A stretch of DNA of 64,000 bases from Escherichia coli (GTDB taxonomy: Bacteria > Pseudomonadota > Gammaproteobacteria > Enterobacterales > Enterobacteriaceae): positions 3,100,001 through 3,164,000 of the forward strand of contig NZ_AP027764.1 of assembly GCF_036503815.1 (NCBI RefSeq), written 5' to 3'. A program made the translations under genes and the position numbers. Below the pieces are notes generated by a model. The model saw only the letters and a program-made list of their open reading frames with translations, made no database searches and was not told the DNA's origin. Shown one piece after another: positions 27,672-37,771 of the stretch. The number at the start of each line of letters is the position of its first letter. Positions within the stretch are counted from its first letter, which is position 1.

Positions 27672-27695
27672 TAGCACACCTCTTTGTTAAATGCC

Positions 27696-27727
27696 GAAAA
27701 AACAGGACTTTGGTCCTGTTTTTTTTA
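27696..27727 (+). terminator. ompF terminator
   Basis: ACAGGAC tttg GTCCTGT followed by eight T; A-rich upstream flank gives partial symmetry. Confidence 0.92.
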
Positions 27728-27855
27728 TGCCTTCCAGAGCAATCTCACGTCTTGCAAAAACAGCCTGCGTTTTCATCAGTAATAGTTGGAATTTTGTAAA
27801 TCTCCCGTTACCCTGATAGCGGACTTCCCTTCTGTAACCATAATGGAACCTCGTC

Positions 27856-29046
27856 ATGTTTGAGAACATTACCGCCGCTCCTGCCGACCCGATTCTGGGC
27901 CTGGCCGATCTGTTTCGTGCCGATGAACGTCCCGGCAAAATTAACCTCGGGATTGGTGTCTATAAAGATGAGACGGGCAAAACCCCGGTACTGACCAGCG
28001 TGAAAAAGGCTGAACAGTATCTGCTCGAAAATGAAACCACCAAAAATTACCTCGGCATTGACGGCATCCCTGAATTTGGTCGCTGCACTCAGGAACTGCT
28101 GTTTGGTAAAGGTAGCGCCCTGATCAATGACAAACGTGCTCGCACGGCACAGACTCCGGGTGGCACTGGCGCACTACGCGTGGCTGCCGATTTCCTGGCA
28201 AAAAATACCAGCGTTAAGCGTGTGTGGGTGAGCAACCCAAGCTGGCCGAACCATAAGAGCGTCTTTAACTCTGCAGGTCTGGAAGTTCGTGAATACGCTT
28301 ATTATGATGCGGAAAATCACACCCTTGACTTCGATGCACTGATTAATAGCCTGAACGAAGCTCAGGCTGGCGACGTAGTGCTGTTCCATGGCTGCTGCCA
28401 TAACCCAACCGGTATCGACCCTACGCTGGAACAATGGCAGACACTGGCACAACTTTCCGTTGAGAAAGGCTGGTTACCGCTGTTTGACTTCGCTTACCAG
28501 GGGTTTGCCCGTGGTCTGGAAGAAGATGCTGAAGGACTGCGCGCTTTCGCGGCTATGCATAAAGAGCTGATTGTTGCCAGTTCCTACTCTAAAAACTTTG
28601 GCCTGTACAACGAGCGTGTTGGCGCTTGTACTCTGGTTGCTGCTGACAGTGAGACCGTTGATCGCGCATTCAGCCAAATGAAAGCGGCGATTCGCGCTAA
28701 CTACTCTAACCCACCAGCACACGGCGCTTCTGTTGTTGCCACCATCCTGAGCAACGATGCGTTACGTGCGATTTGGGAACAAGAGCTGACTGATATGCGC
28801 CAGCGTATTCAGCGTATGCGTCAGTTGTTCGTCAATACGCTGCAGGAAAAAGGCGCAAACCGCGACTTCAGCTTTATCATCAAACAGAACGGCATGTTCT
28901 CCTTCAGTGGCCTGACAAAAGAACAAGTGCTGCGTCTGCGCGAAGAGTTTGGCGTGTATGCTGTTGCTTCTGGTCGCGTAAACGTGGCCGGGATGACACC
29001 AGATAATATGGCTCCGCTGTGCGAAGCGATTGTGGCAGTGCTGTAA
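27856..29046 (+). CDS. aspC: Aspartate aminotransferase
   Basis: 396 residues, fold-type I PLP enzyme. The PLP lysine lies in SYSKNFGLYNERVG, and the Arg for the substrate carboxylate is near the C-terminus (GRVNVAGM). It interconverts aspartate/2-oxoglutarate and oxaloacetate/glutamate, with overlap to aromatic amino acid transamination. Own terminator downstream. Confidence 0.99.
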   Translation: MFENITAAPADPILGLADLFRADERPGKINLGIGVYKDETGKTPVLTSVKKAEQYLLENETTKNYLGIDGIPEFGRCTQELLFGKGSALINDKRARTAQTPGGTGALRVAADFLAKNTSVKRVWVSNPSWPNHKSVFNSAGLEVREYAYYDAENHTLDFDALINSLNEAQAGDVVLFHGCCHNPTGIDPTLEQWQTLAQLSVEKGWLPLFDFAYQGFARGLEEDAEGLRAFAAMHKELIVASSYSKNFGLYNERVGACTLVAADSETVDRAFSQMKAAIRANYSNPPAHGASVVATILSNDALRAIWEQELTDMRQRIQRMRQLFVNTLQEKGANRDFSFIIKQNGMFSFSGLTKEQVLRLREEFGVYAVASGRVNVAGMTPDNMAPLCEAIVAVL

Positions 29047-29061
29047 GCGTTAAAAACAATG

Positions 29062-29088
29062 AAGCCCGCTGAAAAGCGGGCTTTTTTA
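29062..29088 (+). terminator. aspC terminator
   Basis: AGCCCGCT gaaa AGCGGGCT with six T. It separates aspC from the convergent gloC, whose stop is only about 10 nt further on. Confidence 0.93.
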
Positions 29089-29095
29089 TGCGCCT

Positions 29096-29743
29096 TTACC
29101 AGACGGGCATTTCGTCTTGCAGGAAGGGATTATGCAGGCGCTCATAACCAAGTGTGGATAATGGTCCGTGACCCGGAATAAATGTCACATCATCCCCCAG
29201 TGGCAGCAATTTATCTTTGATTGAAGAAATCAGTTGATTATGATCGCCACGCGGGAAATCACTGCGCCCTACTCCGCCTTTGAAAATAACATCGCCAGAA
29301 ATCAGCAGCCTTGCCCGCTCATCAAAAAACACGACATGACCCGGCGTATGCCCAGGGCAATGTAACACCTGTAAAGTCACATTCCCTATGCTGATGGTAT
29401 CGCCTTCGTTCAGCCAACGATCTGGCGTCAGCGGCTGGCACTCTTCCAGACCAAACATACGACTTTGCGCAGGCAAGCCTTGCAGCCAGAACTCATCTTC
29501 TTTTTCCGGGCCAAAAACCGGCACGCCGTAATGTTGCGCCAGTTCCGCCGCTGCGCCAACGTGGTCCAGATGGCCATGAGTCAGCAGGATCTGCATCAGT
29601 GTCAGGCCGCTGGCATCAACTTCCTGTTTGATTTTTTCCGCATCGCCGCCAGGATCGACCAGTGCGGCCAGACGGGTTTGTTCACACCAGATCAATGAAC
29701 AGTTCTGGGAGAATGCGGTGACCGGAATAATACGATAGTTCAT
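29096..29743 (-). CDS. gloC: Type II hydroxyacylglutathione hydrolase GloC (YcbL)
   Basis: 215 residues, metallo-beta-lactamase fold with the metal motif THGHLDH and further ligands in HCPGHTPGH and ISGDVIF. It lacks the C-terminal substrate domain of classical glyoxalase II (GloB), as expected for this compact type. It hydrolyses S-lactoylglutathione in methylglyoxal detoxification. It follows mepK by 26 nt and is likely co-transcribed. Confidence 0.94.
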   Translation of the reverse strand: MNYRIIPVTAFSQNCSLIWCEQTRLAALVDPGGDAEKIKQEVDASGLTLMQILLTHGHLDHVGAAAELAQHYGVPVFGPEKEDEFWLQGLPAQSRMFGLEECQPLTPDRWLNEGDTISIGNVTLQVLHCPGHTPGHVVFFDERARLLISGDVIFKGGVGRSDFPRGDHNQLISSIKDKLLPLGDDVTFIPGHGPLSTLGYERLHNPFLQDEMPVW

Positions 29744-29769
29744 ACTGCCCCTGTTTCGTTAAGCGATTA

Positions 29770-30318
29770 CTACCAGTGCCGTGCTGGCCCGGTATCAATA
29801 TGCACAAAGTTACTACGTGGGTAATATCCTACACCACCTGCACGCATAGATAACGCGGCTTTGCGAATATTGCTTAACGCGATACCTTCAATGTGGAAAT
29901 CCATCGCCTGGCCTTTAGTGTGATAGCTTTTCTTCGCTACTCCACGGCTGCGGGCGCGTAGTTCATTGTTGGTATCAATGGAACGATAACCGGAAATGAG
30001 TTGCACCGGTTTGCGGGTGCCTAACAACCCTTGCAGGCGATACAACTGGTCGAATAATCCTGGGTCGATGGACTTTATTTTGTTCGCGCGGTAATCGCGG
30101 AAAAAATGGTTAAGTTTTGCCAATTCTTCCTGAATATAGCCTCTGCCATCGAAAAACTCCGCTTTGATTGACTCTCCGGTATGGAGATTATTGAGTGTCA
30201 AAATACGCGGGCGTGGGGTAGAGAGTGTTGCAAACGCCGGGGTCGGCAGGATGGCGGCACCGAGTGCAACGCCACCAAGCGCCAGCAGTTTGCGGCGATT
30301 AGCGTCGAATTTGTCCAT
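29770..30318 (-). CDS. mepK: Peptidoglycan endopeptidase MepK (YcbK)
   Basis: 182 residues from ATG 30318 (MDKFDANRRKLLALGG). A twin-arginine signal (NRRKLLALGG) precedes an M15A/VanY-like metallopeptidase domain with HTKGQAMDF and FVHIDTG zinc ligands. MepK is known to cleave meso-DAP-meso-DAP 3-3 cross-links. It lies directly downstream of ldtD, which makes 3-3 cross-links, so a maker and a breaker of the same bond are neighbours. ATG three codons upstream is possible but gives a non-standard length. Confidence 0.95.
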   Translation of the reverse strand: MDKFDANRRKLLALGGVALGAAILPTPAFATLSTPRPRILTLNNLHTGESIKAEFFDGRGYIQEELAKLNHFFRDYRANKIKSIDPGLFDQLYRLQGLLGTRKPVQLISGYRSIDTNNELRARSRGVAKKSYHTKGQAMDFHIEGIALSNIRKAALSMRAGGVGYYPRSNFVHIDTGPARHW

Positions 30319-30498
30319 GATAATCAAGTCTACAGGTCAATGTTATCGTTTATATGCACTTCTGGCGCACAAGAGGCACCTTAACCGCCCGTAAAGCAGA
30401 CGTCAAGATGACTCAACCCCAGCAGTGATGGGGGCTGCAGAGAAGCGCCCCCGATCATGCTAATTATTACGACAACTGATTTCCCCGAACTGCTTCAT

Positions 30499-32346
30499 TT
30501 ACCTGATTAATTGTTCCGCTTTCGATACGATTTGCGAGCTGGATCGCGCAGGCAGATCATAATTGTAAATATCTGTACGATACTGGGTACGACCATCTGC
30601 ACCAACAAATGCCGTCAGATAGTAGAGATTCACCGGAATCGACTGCCGAATATTGACGTAACGCGTATCGCCCTGCTTCAGCGCATCAGAAATACGTTTG
30701 TCATTCCATCCTGCATCCTGCAACAGCATATTCGCCAGATCGGAAGCTTTATTCACTCGTACACAGCCTGAGCTCAATGCGCGTGTATCACGCTTGAACA
30801 GATTGTGGTTCGGCGTGTCATGCAAATAAATGGCCTCTGAACTCGGCATATTGAATTTATAGCGCCCCAGCGAGTTCCGTGGGCCTGGAGCCTGCTGGAA
30901 GCGAAACGGTAAATTCGAGGCCGTGATTGTAGACCAGTCAACCTGCCATGGGTCAATCGCTTCTCTGCTGTTCCAGCCGCGCATCACCGTATAGCCATGG
31001 CTTTCGAGATATCCCGGATCGTTGCGCACTTTCGGCAGAATATCTTTGCGTGCCAGAGTTGGTGGTACGTTCCACGGCGGGTTTACCACCACGTTGTTAA
31101 GGGCACTGCTCATCATCGGCGTTTTGCGATCGGGGCGACCGACAATGACTCTCGAATCCAGCACCTGATTGCCGTTCTGATAATAGACCAGCGAATAGGC
31201 CGGAATATTAACCATGATCCCGGTTGAAAGCTCAGTTGGCAGCAAGCGTAATCGCTGGATATTGAGTGCCAACACGCCAGCTCGCTGGGCGGGCGTTACG
31301 TTTAACCAGTCCCGTGTTGCCGGGCCAATAGCGCCATCTGCTCCTAATCCTTGCCATGCCTGAAAACGTTTAACGGCTTCTACCAATTCATTATTGTAGG
31401 CGGCACGAACGGCAGGCGCAGGTTTACTACGAGACGTAGTTTGCTGGTCCATCGCCTTAGTTTCTGCTGTTTCAGCAGTAACAGCGGATGGGCTGACCAC
31501 CGCGTCAGTTGGCGTGTCATCGCCAGGCAGAGTTATTTTCGGCCCCCCGTCCAGCATGCCTGTACGTTGCAATATTTCGCGCAATGCCGGTATGTCGTTA
31601 CTCCACTGCCCTGGACGCAATGTTGCTTTGCCAGTCAGTTGGGGCCACGGTTTGGTGTCACTGAGTAAGTTCAGTAACGATTCATGCATCGCCGCATATT
31701 GCGGATGCTGCGGTGCCAGTCCTGCAACAAACGTCGGCAATTGACCTTTATCCAGCGCCAGCTGCCATTGGTTAATCACCGAAAGCGGCGGCGTTGCAAG
31801 CGCATAAGGTTTACTGCTGTATAGCCAGCGAGTGCCTTTGACTGGAATATTTGCGATGAAATGGAGATAGCCCATCATCGCATCAGAGAGCACCACATCG
31901 CGTGCCATCCCGTTAATACCAGGATCGGTCAGTAACTCTACCCATTTATTAAACTGCGGCTGGAAACCGGCAATCGCCACTTCTGCCAGCTGTTGCTGGA
32001 AGGCTTTAACAGCATCACGGTTTTCCCACATGGGTTGCATATCGCGTGCGGCATACAACAGTTGAAGCTGGTTAAGATAAACCGGCTTATAGCCTGCAGG
32101 TAATTGAGATTCGATTTGCGTGCGAGCTTTTTCTGCCGCACCTTCAGGCAATGGCTGGATCCCCGCCATTATTGCCGTGGCCTGCGCCTGCGGCAGTGCC
32201 TCGCCCTGTTCGCTGACAGCCACCGGGCTGTCGCCAGGGATTACTTCAGGCTCATCGGCCTGAGCATTGAACAGTGGAGCGAATGTTACGGCCACGCACA
32301 AACTGATTGCCGACAGCCGACGACCACACATCATATTAAGCAACAT
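30499..32346 (-). CDS. ldtD: L,D-transpeptidase LdtD (YcbB)
   Basis: 615 residues. N-terminal signal sequence, a scaffold domain, a peptidoglycan-binding domain (KRFQAWQGLGADGAIGPATRDWL, near 330-355) and a YkuD catalytic domain with Cys in RALSSGCVRVN (Cys528). It forms 3-3 cross-links between meso-DAP residues; in E. coli it is induced by envelope stress (Cpx) and can bypass PBPs. The 180-nt gap to mepK contains a GC hairpin (30430-30452) without a T-run. Confidence 0.97.
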   Translation of the reverse strand: MLLNMMCGRRLSAISLCVAVTFAPLFNAQADEPEVIPGDSPVAVSEQGEALPQAQATAIMAGIQPLPEGAAEKARTQIESQLPAGYKPVYLNQLQLLYAARDMQPMWENRDAVKAFQQQLAEVAIAGFQPQFNKWVELLTDPGINGMARDVVLSDAMMGYLHFIANIPVKGTRWLYSSKPYALATPPLSVINQWQLALDKGQLPTFVAGLAPQHPQYAAMHESLLNLLSDTKPWPQLTGKATLRPGQWSNDIPALREILQRTGMLDGGPKITLPGDDTPTDAVVSPSAVTAETAETKAMDQQTTSRSKPAPAVRAAYNNELVEAVKRFQAWQGLGADGAIGPATRDWLNVTPAQRAGVLALNIQRLRLLPTELSTGIMVNIPAYSLVYYQNGNQVLDSRVIVGRPDRKTPMMSSALNNVVVNPPWNVPPTLARKDILPKVRNDPGYLESHGYTVMRGWNSREAIDPWQVDWSTITASNLPFRFQQAPGPRNSLGRYKFNMPSSEAIYLHDTPNHNLFKRDTRALSSGCVRVNKASDLANMLLQDAGWNDKRISDALKQGDTRYVNIRQSIPVNLYYLTAFVGADGRTQYRTDIYNYDLPARSSSQIVSKAEQLIR

Positions 32347-32582
32347 CCCTTGCCCCCTGTTTTTATCATACTCTGAATAGCCAGGCTGTTATTTTACGAC
32401 TTGCCTGTACAACGCCAATACTCACGAAAGTATGACGAGCAAGCCTGTTACTCATCAGGCTTATCTTCAGTATATAAACGCCGATACGTTTTTACATAAC
32501 CTAATGTAAAGAAGTTTAAAGAAAAGCGCGCCAGAATGTGGCACTTTTTTAGTGCAGAAACGGAGTTTTCAGAAACAGGAAA

Positions 32583-32600
32583 GGCGGCATCGCTGCCGCC
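32583..32600 (-). terminator. mukB downstream hairpin
   Basis: GGCGGCA tcgc TGCCGCC, 7 nt after the mukB stop on the minus strand. Only TTT follows the stem, so termination may be weak. The remaining 32347-32582 between ldtD and mukB holds the ldtD upstream region; no gene seen. Confidence 0.6.
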
Positions 32601-32606
32601 TCAATC

Positions 32607-35600
32607 TTAACTCGCCTGGGAAGGCGCTTCGTCAGTTCCTGAAAGCGTTTCAGGGAGTTGCGGTGCAAAACCACGCAGACCGACTACGTGAACGTGTTCG
32701 GTATTCTGGAAGACTTTACGCACCAGTTTATAGGTGGTGCCTTTTTCCGGGCTGATATTTTCCGGCGCTGCGATGATGAGCTGCATTTGCAAACGCTCAC
32801 ACAATTCAAACAGCGTGGCGATGGAACGGGCATCCAGTCGCGCTGCTTCATCAAGGAACAGCAGACGGCAAGGAGAGATATCTTTACCGCGCAAGCGGCG
32901 AGATTCATCTTCCCAACTCTGTACCACCATCACCAGAATCGACATACCGGTACCAATAGCCTCACCGGTCGACAATGCACCAGATTCCGCGCGCAACCAG
33001 CCATCGGAACCACGGTTAACCTCAACTTCCATTTCAAGATAGTTACGGTAATCCAGCAGTTCTTCACCGATGGTCTGCGGCGTGCGCTGCCCCATATCAA
33101 TCTGCGGATTAAGGCGCTGATACAGTTTCGCCAGCGCTTCCGAGAAGGTCAGACGGTTGCTGTTAAACAGATCCTGATGTTGTTCGTGCTGTTCAGAGAG
33201 CACATCCAGCAGCATGGCGTGCGTTTCACGCACGTTCACGTTGAGGCGCACGCTGTTCACCTGACCGAACGATACGTTCTGCAAGCCCTGGTTGAGCATA
33301 CGGATACGGTTCTGCTCGCGCTGAATAGTTTTACGGATGATGTTCGCCACGCTGCGGGAACTGATCGCCAGTTTCTGTTCGCGGGAGGTTAACTCTTCAG
33401 TCAGACGGCTAAGTTCGATCTCCATCTGCTCGATAGCTTCAACCGGATCATCGGTACGAATAATATCCTGACGAATACGCTCGCGCAGATGCTGATAAAC
33501 CGCCACGAAGAACTGAATTTTACGTTCCGGACGTTTTGGATCTTCCGACATACGCAGCACGTCGCGCAGATGTTCGTTATCCGCTACCGCCAGACGCAAC
33601 GCACCCAACGCCTTATCCGACATGGAACGCAAATCATCAGCGGAGAGATAAGCCAGCTCACGACGGTGTAAGCGGCGCTCAACACCGTTATCTTTCACCA
33701 TGCGCATCACTGCACACCAGCCCGCTTTCGCGGTCACTACCTGCTCGCGCATCTCAAAGTAATCACGCTCCAGCTTGCGCAGTTTGCGGGTCAGGTTGTC
33801 CATCTCCGCTTCGCAGAAGGTAAGCGCTTTTTCCAGTTGGTTGCGACGTGAACGGTTATTGCTCAGCTGCGCATGTAACTCATCACGGCGAATACGCGCC
33901 CGCTCTTCTGCCCCGCTATCAGCACGCACGCCGATATCCTGCAATTCACGTTGCAGATCGTTGAGTAGCTCTTTTTTGGTGTCATACGAACTTTTCAGCG
34001 AAGCCAGTACCTGATTGTACTGACTTAACTGCGCGGCGTGTCCGCGCAACGCTTCACGAGCGCGGGTACGCTCCGCTTCCGCCTGTTCCAGACGTTCACG
34101 CAGTTTTTCGTTGAGATCGCTGTTACCGCTAAGCATTTCTGCCGAGTCAGAGTAGCTAAAGTGCGCACGACGCTGCACCACTTCCGTCAGGGCAAACGCC
34201 TGCTGACGGGCATCGCGCTGCATCTGCTGAGAGTACGCGTAATCTTCTTTTAACTGTTCGAACTGTTCCGGGTCGCTCTGCAATACCGAAACGATCGGTT
34301 CCAGTTTCGCCAGTTGATTGCCAAACTGCTGAACAAAACGCGCGGCTTCCTGGGCTTCATCCAGACGTTCGCGGATTTCATCGACGCGATCTGCCAGGCT
34401 GTCATCAGCCAGCAGGTTAAGACGCGGCAGAATGCGGTTCAGCGCCGTAACGCCCTCTTTCGCCTGCTCAAACTGAATACGCTGCTGCTGGTTATCATTT
34501 TCATGATTACTCAACGCCCGCTCCAGTTCGACGCGACGGCTGTTCAGTTGACGGATTTCTGCTTCCGGATCAGACTCAAACGCTACCGCCAGATGGCTAC
34601 CAATAAAGCGGCTGAACGCCTGATGCAGACGCTGGGTTTTCTGTACATCAAAGGAGAGCGTGGCGAAGCGTTCGGAAAGCACTTCACGTTCCGCATGGAG
34701 GCTTTCAATACGGCTTTCACGCGCAGCACGACCAAACAGCGGCACTTCCGGGAAACGTGAATAACGCCACTGACGATCGGCGATTTTCACCACTACCGCT
34801 TTTTCCAGCTCATCAACGCTGAACACGCTGTCATCGAATGACTGCGGATCCCCTTCGATCAGATAGAGATCTTCCGGGCAATCGGTCAAGCCTTCCAGAT
34901 GCTCGGTTACCTGTGACAGGTCCGGCACCACGATAGCGTGGCGTGACGGGCCGTACAACGCCGAGAAGTACGGCGCATCTTCCAGGCTAACGTCGTCATA
35001 AATTTCTGACAGCAACACGCCGCCAAAACGCTCCGCCAGCGCATTCAGACGCTGGTCTTCAGAGCCGCCTGGCTGGCTTAAACGTTCGATCTCTTCATCG
35101 ACGGCGTTTTTGCGTGCGCCAACTTCGTCACGTTCAACAATCGCTTCGCGCTCACGCTCCAGCAACTGTTGCAGATATTCGGTGACGTCCTGGCTTGAGG
35201 AGAATTCTTCGCCGCACTGTTCGCTCAACTGGTTGAGACTGTTTTGCGCAGCCAGCCAAACCGGCGCACGCTGCATCAAACTCTGAATGCGAGACTGCAG
35301 CTGTTCCTGCTCCTGACGCAGTGCCATACGCTCTTCGCGGGCGTTAGAAACACTGTCGGAAAGAGAGGCAATGCGCGCTTCCAGCTCCTGATGCAGGGCT
35401 TCCAGTTCGTCGATATCAAAATTCTTGCCCTGACGTTTGCAGAAATCTGCCAACAGACGCTCAGCTTCTTGCTGCTCGCGCAGACGCTGTTCCAGTTCGC
35501 TTAAGCGCATCCGCAACGGCTGAACCTGCTCTGCCAGGTGACGCTGATCGACCCCTTCGCGCAATAGTTCGCGGGCGACATCCCACGCCTCGTTACGCGC

Positions 35601-37067
35601 CAGCGGGCCGTTGATTGCCACCACCAGCTGATAAGCCTGCTCAAACTGGCTGTGCGCGGTTTGCGCCATGCTCATTTTCTGCTCAAGAGAGAGCATTTTT
35701 TCAGTCGCTTCCAGCTCTTTCGCCTGGAAGGTTTCCAGCCATTCGGCAGCGCTGTCGGCGGTTAAGTCCGGCAGATGGCACAGTTCTTTGGCACGATTAA
35801 GCGCAGCAATCGCCTGGTTATACTGGATCGCGCGCGTTTGCTGGACGTCCAGCGCCTGCTGGTAGTCAGCAAGCTGGCTTTTCAGCTCGTCCACTTCCAG
35901 TTCGGCAGCTTCCGCACGAGCCTCGTTCTCTTCCTGGCGTTCGATGGCTTCTGCCACCACTTCGTTTTGCTCTTCCAGACGGATCTGCAGCTCATCGAGA
36001 TCCGCTTCGTAGCGTTCAATCTTTTCCTGCTGACGCAGTGCGGTTTGCACCAGGTTCAGATGATCGCTGGCCGCCTGATAATCCGCCTCCAGATCGCCTT
36101 CGGCACCGTTGTGCTCTGCCAGCTCACGCGCCATATCGACATGTTTGTACTGCTCTGCCGCCAGTTGCTGACGCGAAGTGTGAAGCTCACGACGAAACTC
36201 CAGGGCCTTATCGAGATGAACACGGCGCTCGTTGGCGTGGCGCATGTAGTCCGCCGCCACGTAGTTAGTCGCTTCGCTGATCAGATGCTTGAACAAGTCA
36301 CGGTCAGACTGGGTAACACGAATCGCTTCCAGCGTCATACGGTTTTCACGCAGCGCCGCTTCCATGTCCTGAAACGCTTTACGCACGCCGCTATTTTCTG
36401 GCAACAGGTAGTCGCGCAGAGAACGGGTGATGGCGCTGGAAATCCCGCCGTACAGCGAAGCTTCAATCAGACGATAGAATTTACTACGATCAGACGCTGA
36501 GCGCAGACGACGTGCGATGATGCCCAGATCGAACATCAGCGAGTGGTAATCGGTAATAGAGTTGAACTGCTTAAACTGCACGCCTTCCATCGCTTCGAGC
36601 TTGTCTTTCAGCTCGTTAAGCGTCAGTACACGCGCCTGACGTTCATTCAGAGTTTCGGTCACCAGTTGTGTCGGCTGCACCGACATCGGCAAGCCCTGAA
36701 TGGCAAATGGTTTGATATCAACTTTACGATCGCGCCCGGCAACCTGTTGCAGACGCACGCCGACCACCACGCGCTGATGGCGCGAGTTAATGGTGTCGAG
36801 CATCGAATAGCAGACACCCGCTTTCAGCTTACCGTGCAGACCTTTATCGCGCGAACCGCTGGTGGCCCCGGCTTCCGTGGTGTTACGGAAATGCAGCAGG
36901 GTCAGGTCGGGGATCAGCGCCGTAACGAACGCCGCCATGGTAGTAGATTTACCCGCACCGTTACCACCGGAGAGCGTCGTAACCAGCTCATCGAGGTCAA
37001 AAGTTCGGGCAAAAAAGCCGTTCCAGTTAATCAGCGTCAGTGAGCGAAATTTACCGCGTTCAATCAT
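32607..37067 (-). CDS. mukB: Chromosome partition protein MukB (SMC-like condensin)
   Basis: 1486 residues, the family length. Walker A GGNGAGKS (residues 34-41), two long coiled-coil arms around a central hinge (about 650-800), signature ALSTGEAIGTG and Walker B LLFLDEAARLD near the C-terminus. The head ATPase with the hinge forms the E. coli SMC complex that extrudes DNA loops, and it binds topoisomerase IV and acyl carrier protein. Its ATG overlaps the mukE stop by one base (TAATG at 37067). No interruption is seen. Confidence 0.99.
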   Translation of the reverse strand: MIERGKFRSLTLINWNGFFARTFDLDELVTTLSGGNGAGKSTTMAAFVTALIPDLTLLHFRNTTEAGATSGSRDKGLHGKLKAGVCYSMLDTINSRHQRVVVGVRLQQVAGRDRKVDIKPFAIQGLPMSVQPTQLVTETLNERQARVLTLNELKDKLEAMEGVQFKQFNSITDYHSLMFDLGIIARRLRSASDRSKFYRLIEASLYGGISSAITRSLRDYLLPENSGVRKAFQDMEAALRENRMTLEAIRVTQSDRDLFKHLISEATNYVAADYMRHANERRVHLDKALEFRRELHTSRQQLAAEQYKHVDMARELAEHNGAEGDLEADYQAASDHLNLVQTALRQQEKIERYEADLDELQIRLEEQNEVVAEAIERQEENEARAEAAELEVDELKSQLADYQQALDVQQTRAIQYNQAIAALNRAKELCHLPDLTADSAAEWLETFQAKELEATEKMLSLEQKMSMAQTAHSQFEQAYQLVVAINGPLARNEAWDVARELLREGVDQRHLAEQVQPLRMRLSELEQRLREQQEAERLLADFCKRQGKNFDIDELEALHQELEARIASLSDSVSNAREERMALRQEQEQLQSRIQSLMQRAPVWLAAQNSLNQLSEQCGEEFSSSQDVTEYLQQLLEREREAIVERDEVGARKNAVDEEIERLSQPGGSEDQRLNALAERFGGVLLSEIYDDVSLEDAPYFSALYGPSRHAIVVPDLSQVTEHLEGLTDCPEDLYLIEGDPQSFDDSVFSVDELEKAVVVKIADRQWRYSRFPEVPLFGRAARESRIESLHAEREVLSERFATLSFDVQKTQRLHQAFSRFIGSHLAVAFESDPEAEIRQLNSRRVELERALSNHENDNQQQRIQFEQAKEGVTALNRILPRLNLLADDSLADRVDEIRERLDEAQEAARFVQQFGNQLAKLEPIVSVLQSDPEQFEQLKEDYAYSQQMQRDARQQAFALTEVVQRRAHFSYSDSAEMLSGNSDLNEKLRERLEQAEAERTRAREALRGHAAQLSQYNQVLASLKSSYDTKKELLNDLQRELQDIGVRADSGAEERARIRRDELHAQLSNNRSRRNQLEKALTFCEAEMDNLTRKLRKLERDYFEMREQVVTAKAGWCAVMRMVKDNGVERRLHRRELAYLSADDLRSMSDKALGALRLAVADNEHLRDVLRMSEDPKRPERKIQFFVAVYQHLRERIRQDIIRTDDPVEAIEQMEIELSRLTEELTSREQKLAISSRSVANIIRKTIQREQNRIRMLNQGLQNVSFGQVNSVRLNVNVRETHAMLLDVLSEQHEQHQDLFNSNRLTFSEALAKLYQRLNPQIDMGQRTPQTIGEELLDYRNYLEMEVEVNRGSDGWLRAESGALSTGEAIGTGMSILVMVVQSWEDESRRLRGKDISPCRLLFLDEAARLDARSIATLFELCERLQMQLIIAAPENISPEKGTTYKLVRKVFQNTEHVHVVGLRGFAPQLPETLSGTDEAPSQAS

Positions 37068-37771
37068 TATTCTTCCTCTCCGCTATCTGGCTGATTCTCT
37101 TCGGTTTCATCGTTGAGTTGCAGATGATTTTCAATCGGCATTGCTTCGCCATCACGAATCAGGCGACGCTGTGCTTCACGGGGATCGTCGCCAGCACGCA
37201 CATCGGCTCCGAAGCGGAACACCGATTCGGTAATGCGGAACTTGCTGCTGTCGTGGCCCATAAACCACACCATGCCTAAACGACGCAGACGGTTGAGCGA
37301 AGAACGTACTTTCTCCTGCAACTTCTGCCGGTCAACGTCTGAACCGGTTGAACGGTTGTTCACCAGTTTCAGCAGTTTCGCTTCATCGGCCAGGGTGAGC
37401 AGTTCATCGTACAGTTCCTGCTGGGTGAAAATCCCCTCATTCGCCAGCCGTTCCGGGCTGAGATAAAGATAACAGAGGATTTTCCCGACCATCATATCCA
37501 GTTCCGACAAGACGGAACGAGGGATAATAGTGGTGGAACGTGGACGTAAATAGAAGAACCCCTCCGGTGCGCGAATAAGCTCAACGTTATAACGCGCGTA
37601 AAACTCTTCCAGATATTCCTGAAAATCCATCAGGAATGCATGATTATCCAGTTCGTCGAGGCCAATATGGCGGCCTGAACGTAAGGCGCTATCCAGCGCC
37701 GGAAATAACGGATTCGCCAGCGCCTGCGCCAGCTTAACCGGCATCACTTGTTCAATATTTGTCGATGACAT
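37067..37771 (-). CDS. mukE: MukBEF subunit MukE
   Basis: 234 residues from ATG 37771 (MSSTNIEQVMPVKLAQ), tandem winged-helix subunit with an acidic C-terminal tail (ENQPDSGEEE). It binds MukF and the complex. The start is 20 nt inside mukF; a start nine codons upstream would deepen the overlap. Coupled to mukB by one base. Confidence 0.97.
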   Translation of the reverse strand: MSSTNIEQVMPVKLAQALANPLFPALDSALRSGRHIGLDELDNHAFLMDFQEYLEEFYARYNVELIRAPEGFFYLRPRSTTIIPRSVLSELDMMVGKILCYLYLSPERLANEGIFTQQELYDELLTLADEAKLLKLVNNRSTGSDVDRQKLQEKVRSSLNRLRRLGMVWFMGHDSSKFRITESVFRFGADVRAGDDPREAQRRLIRDGEAMPIENHLQLNDETEENQPDSGEEE

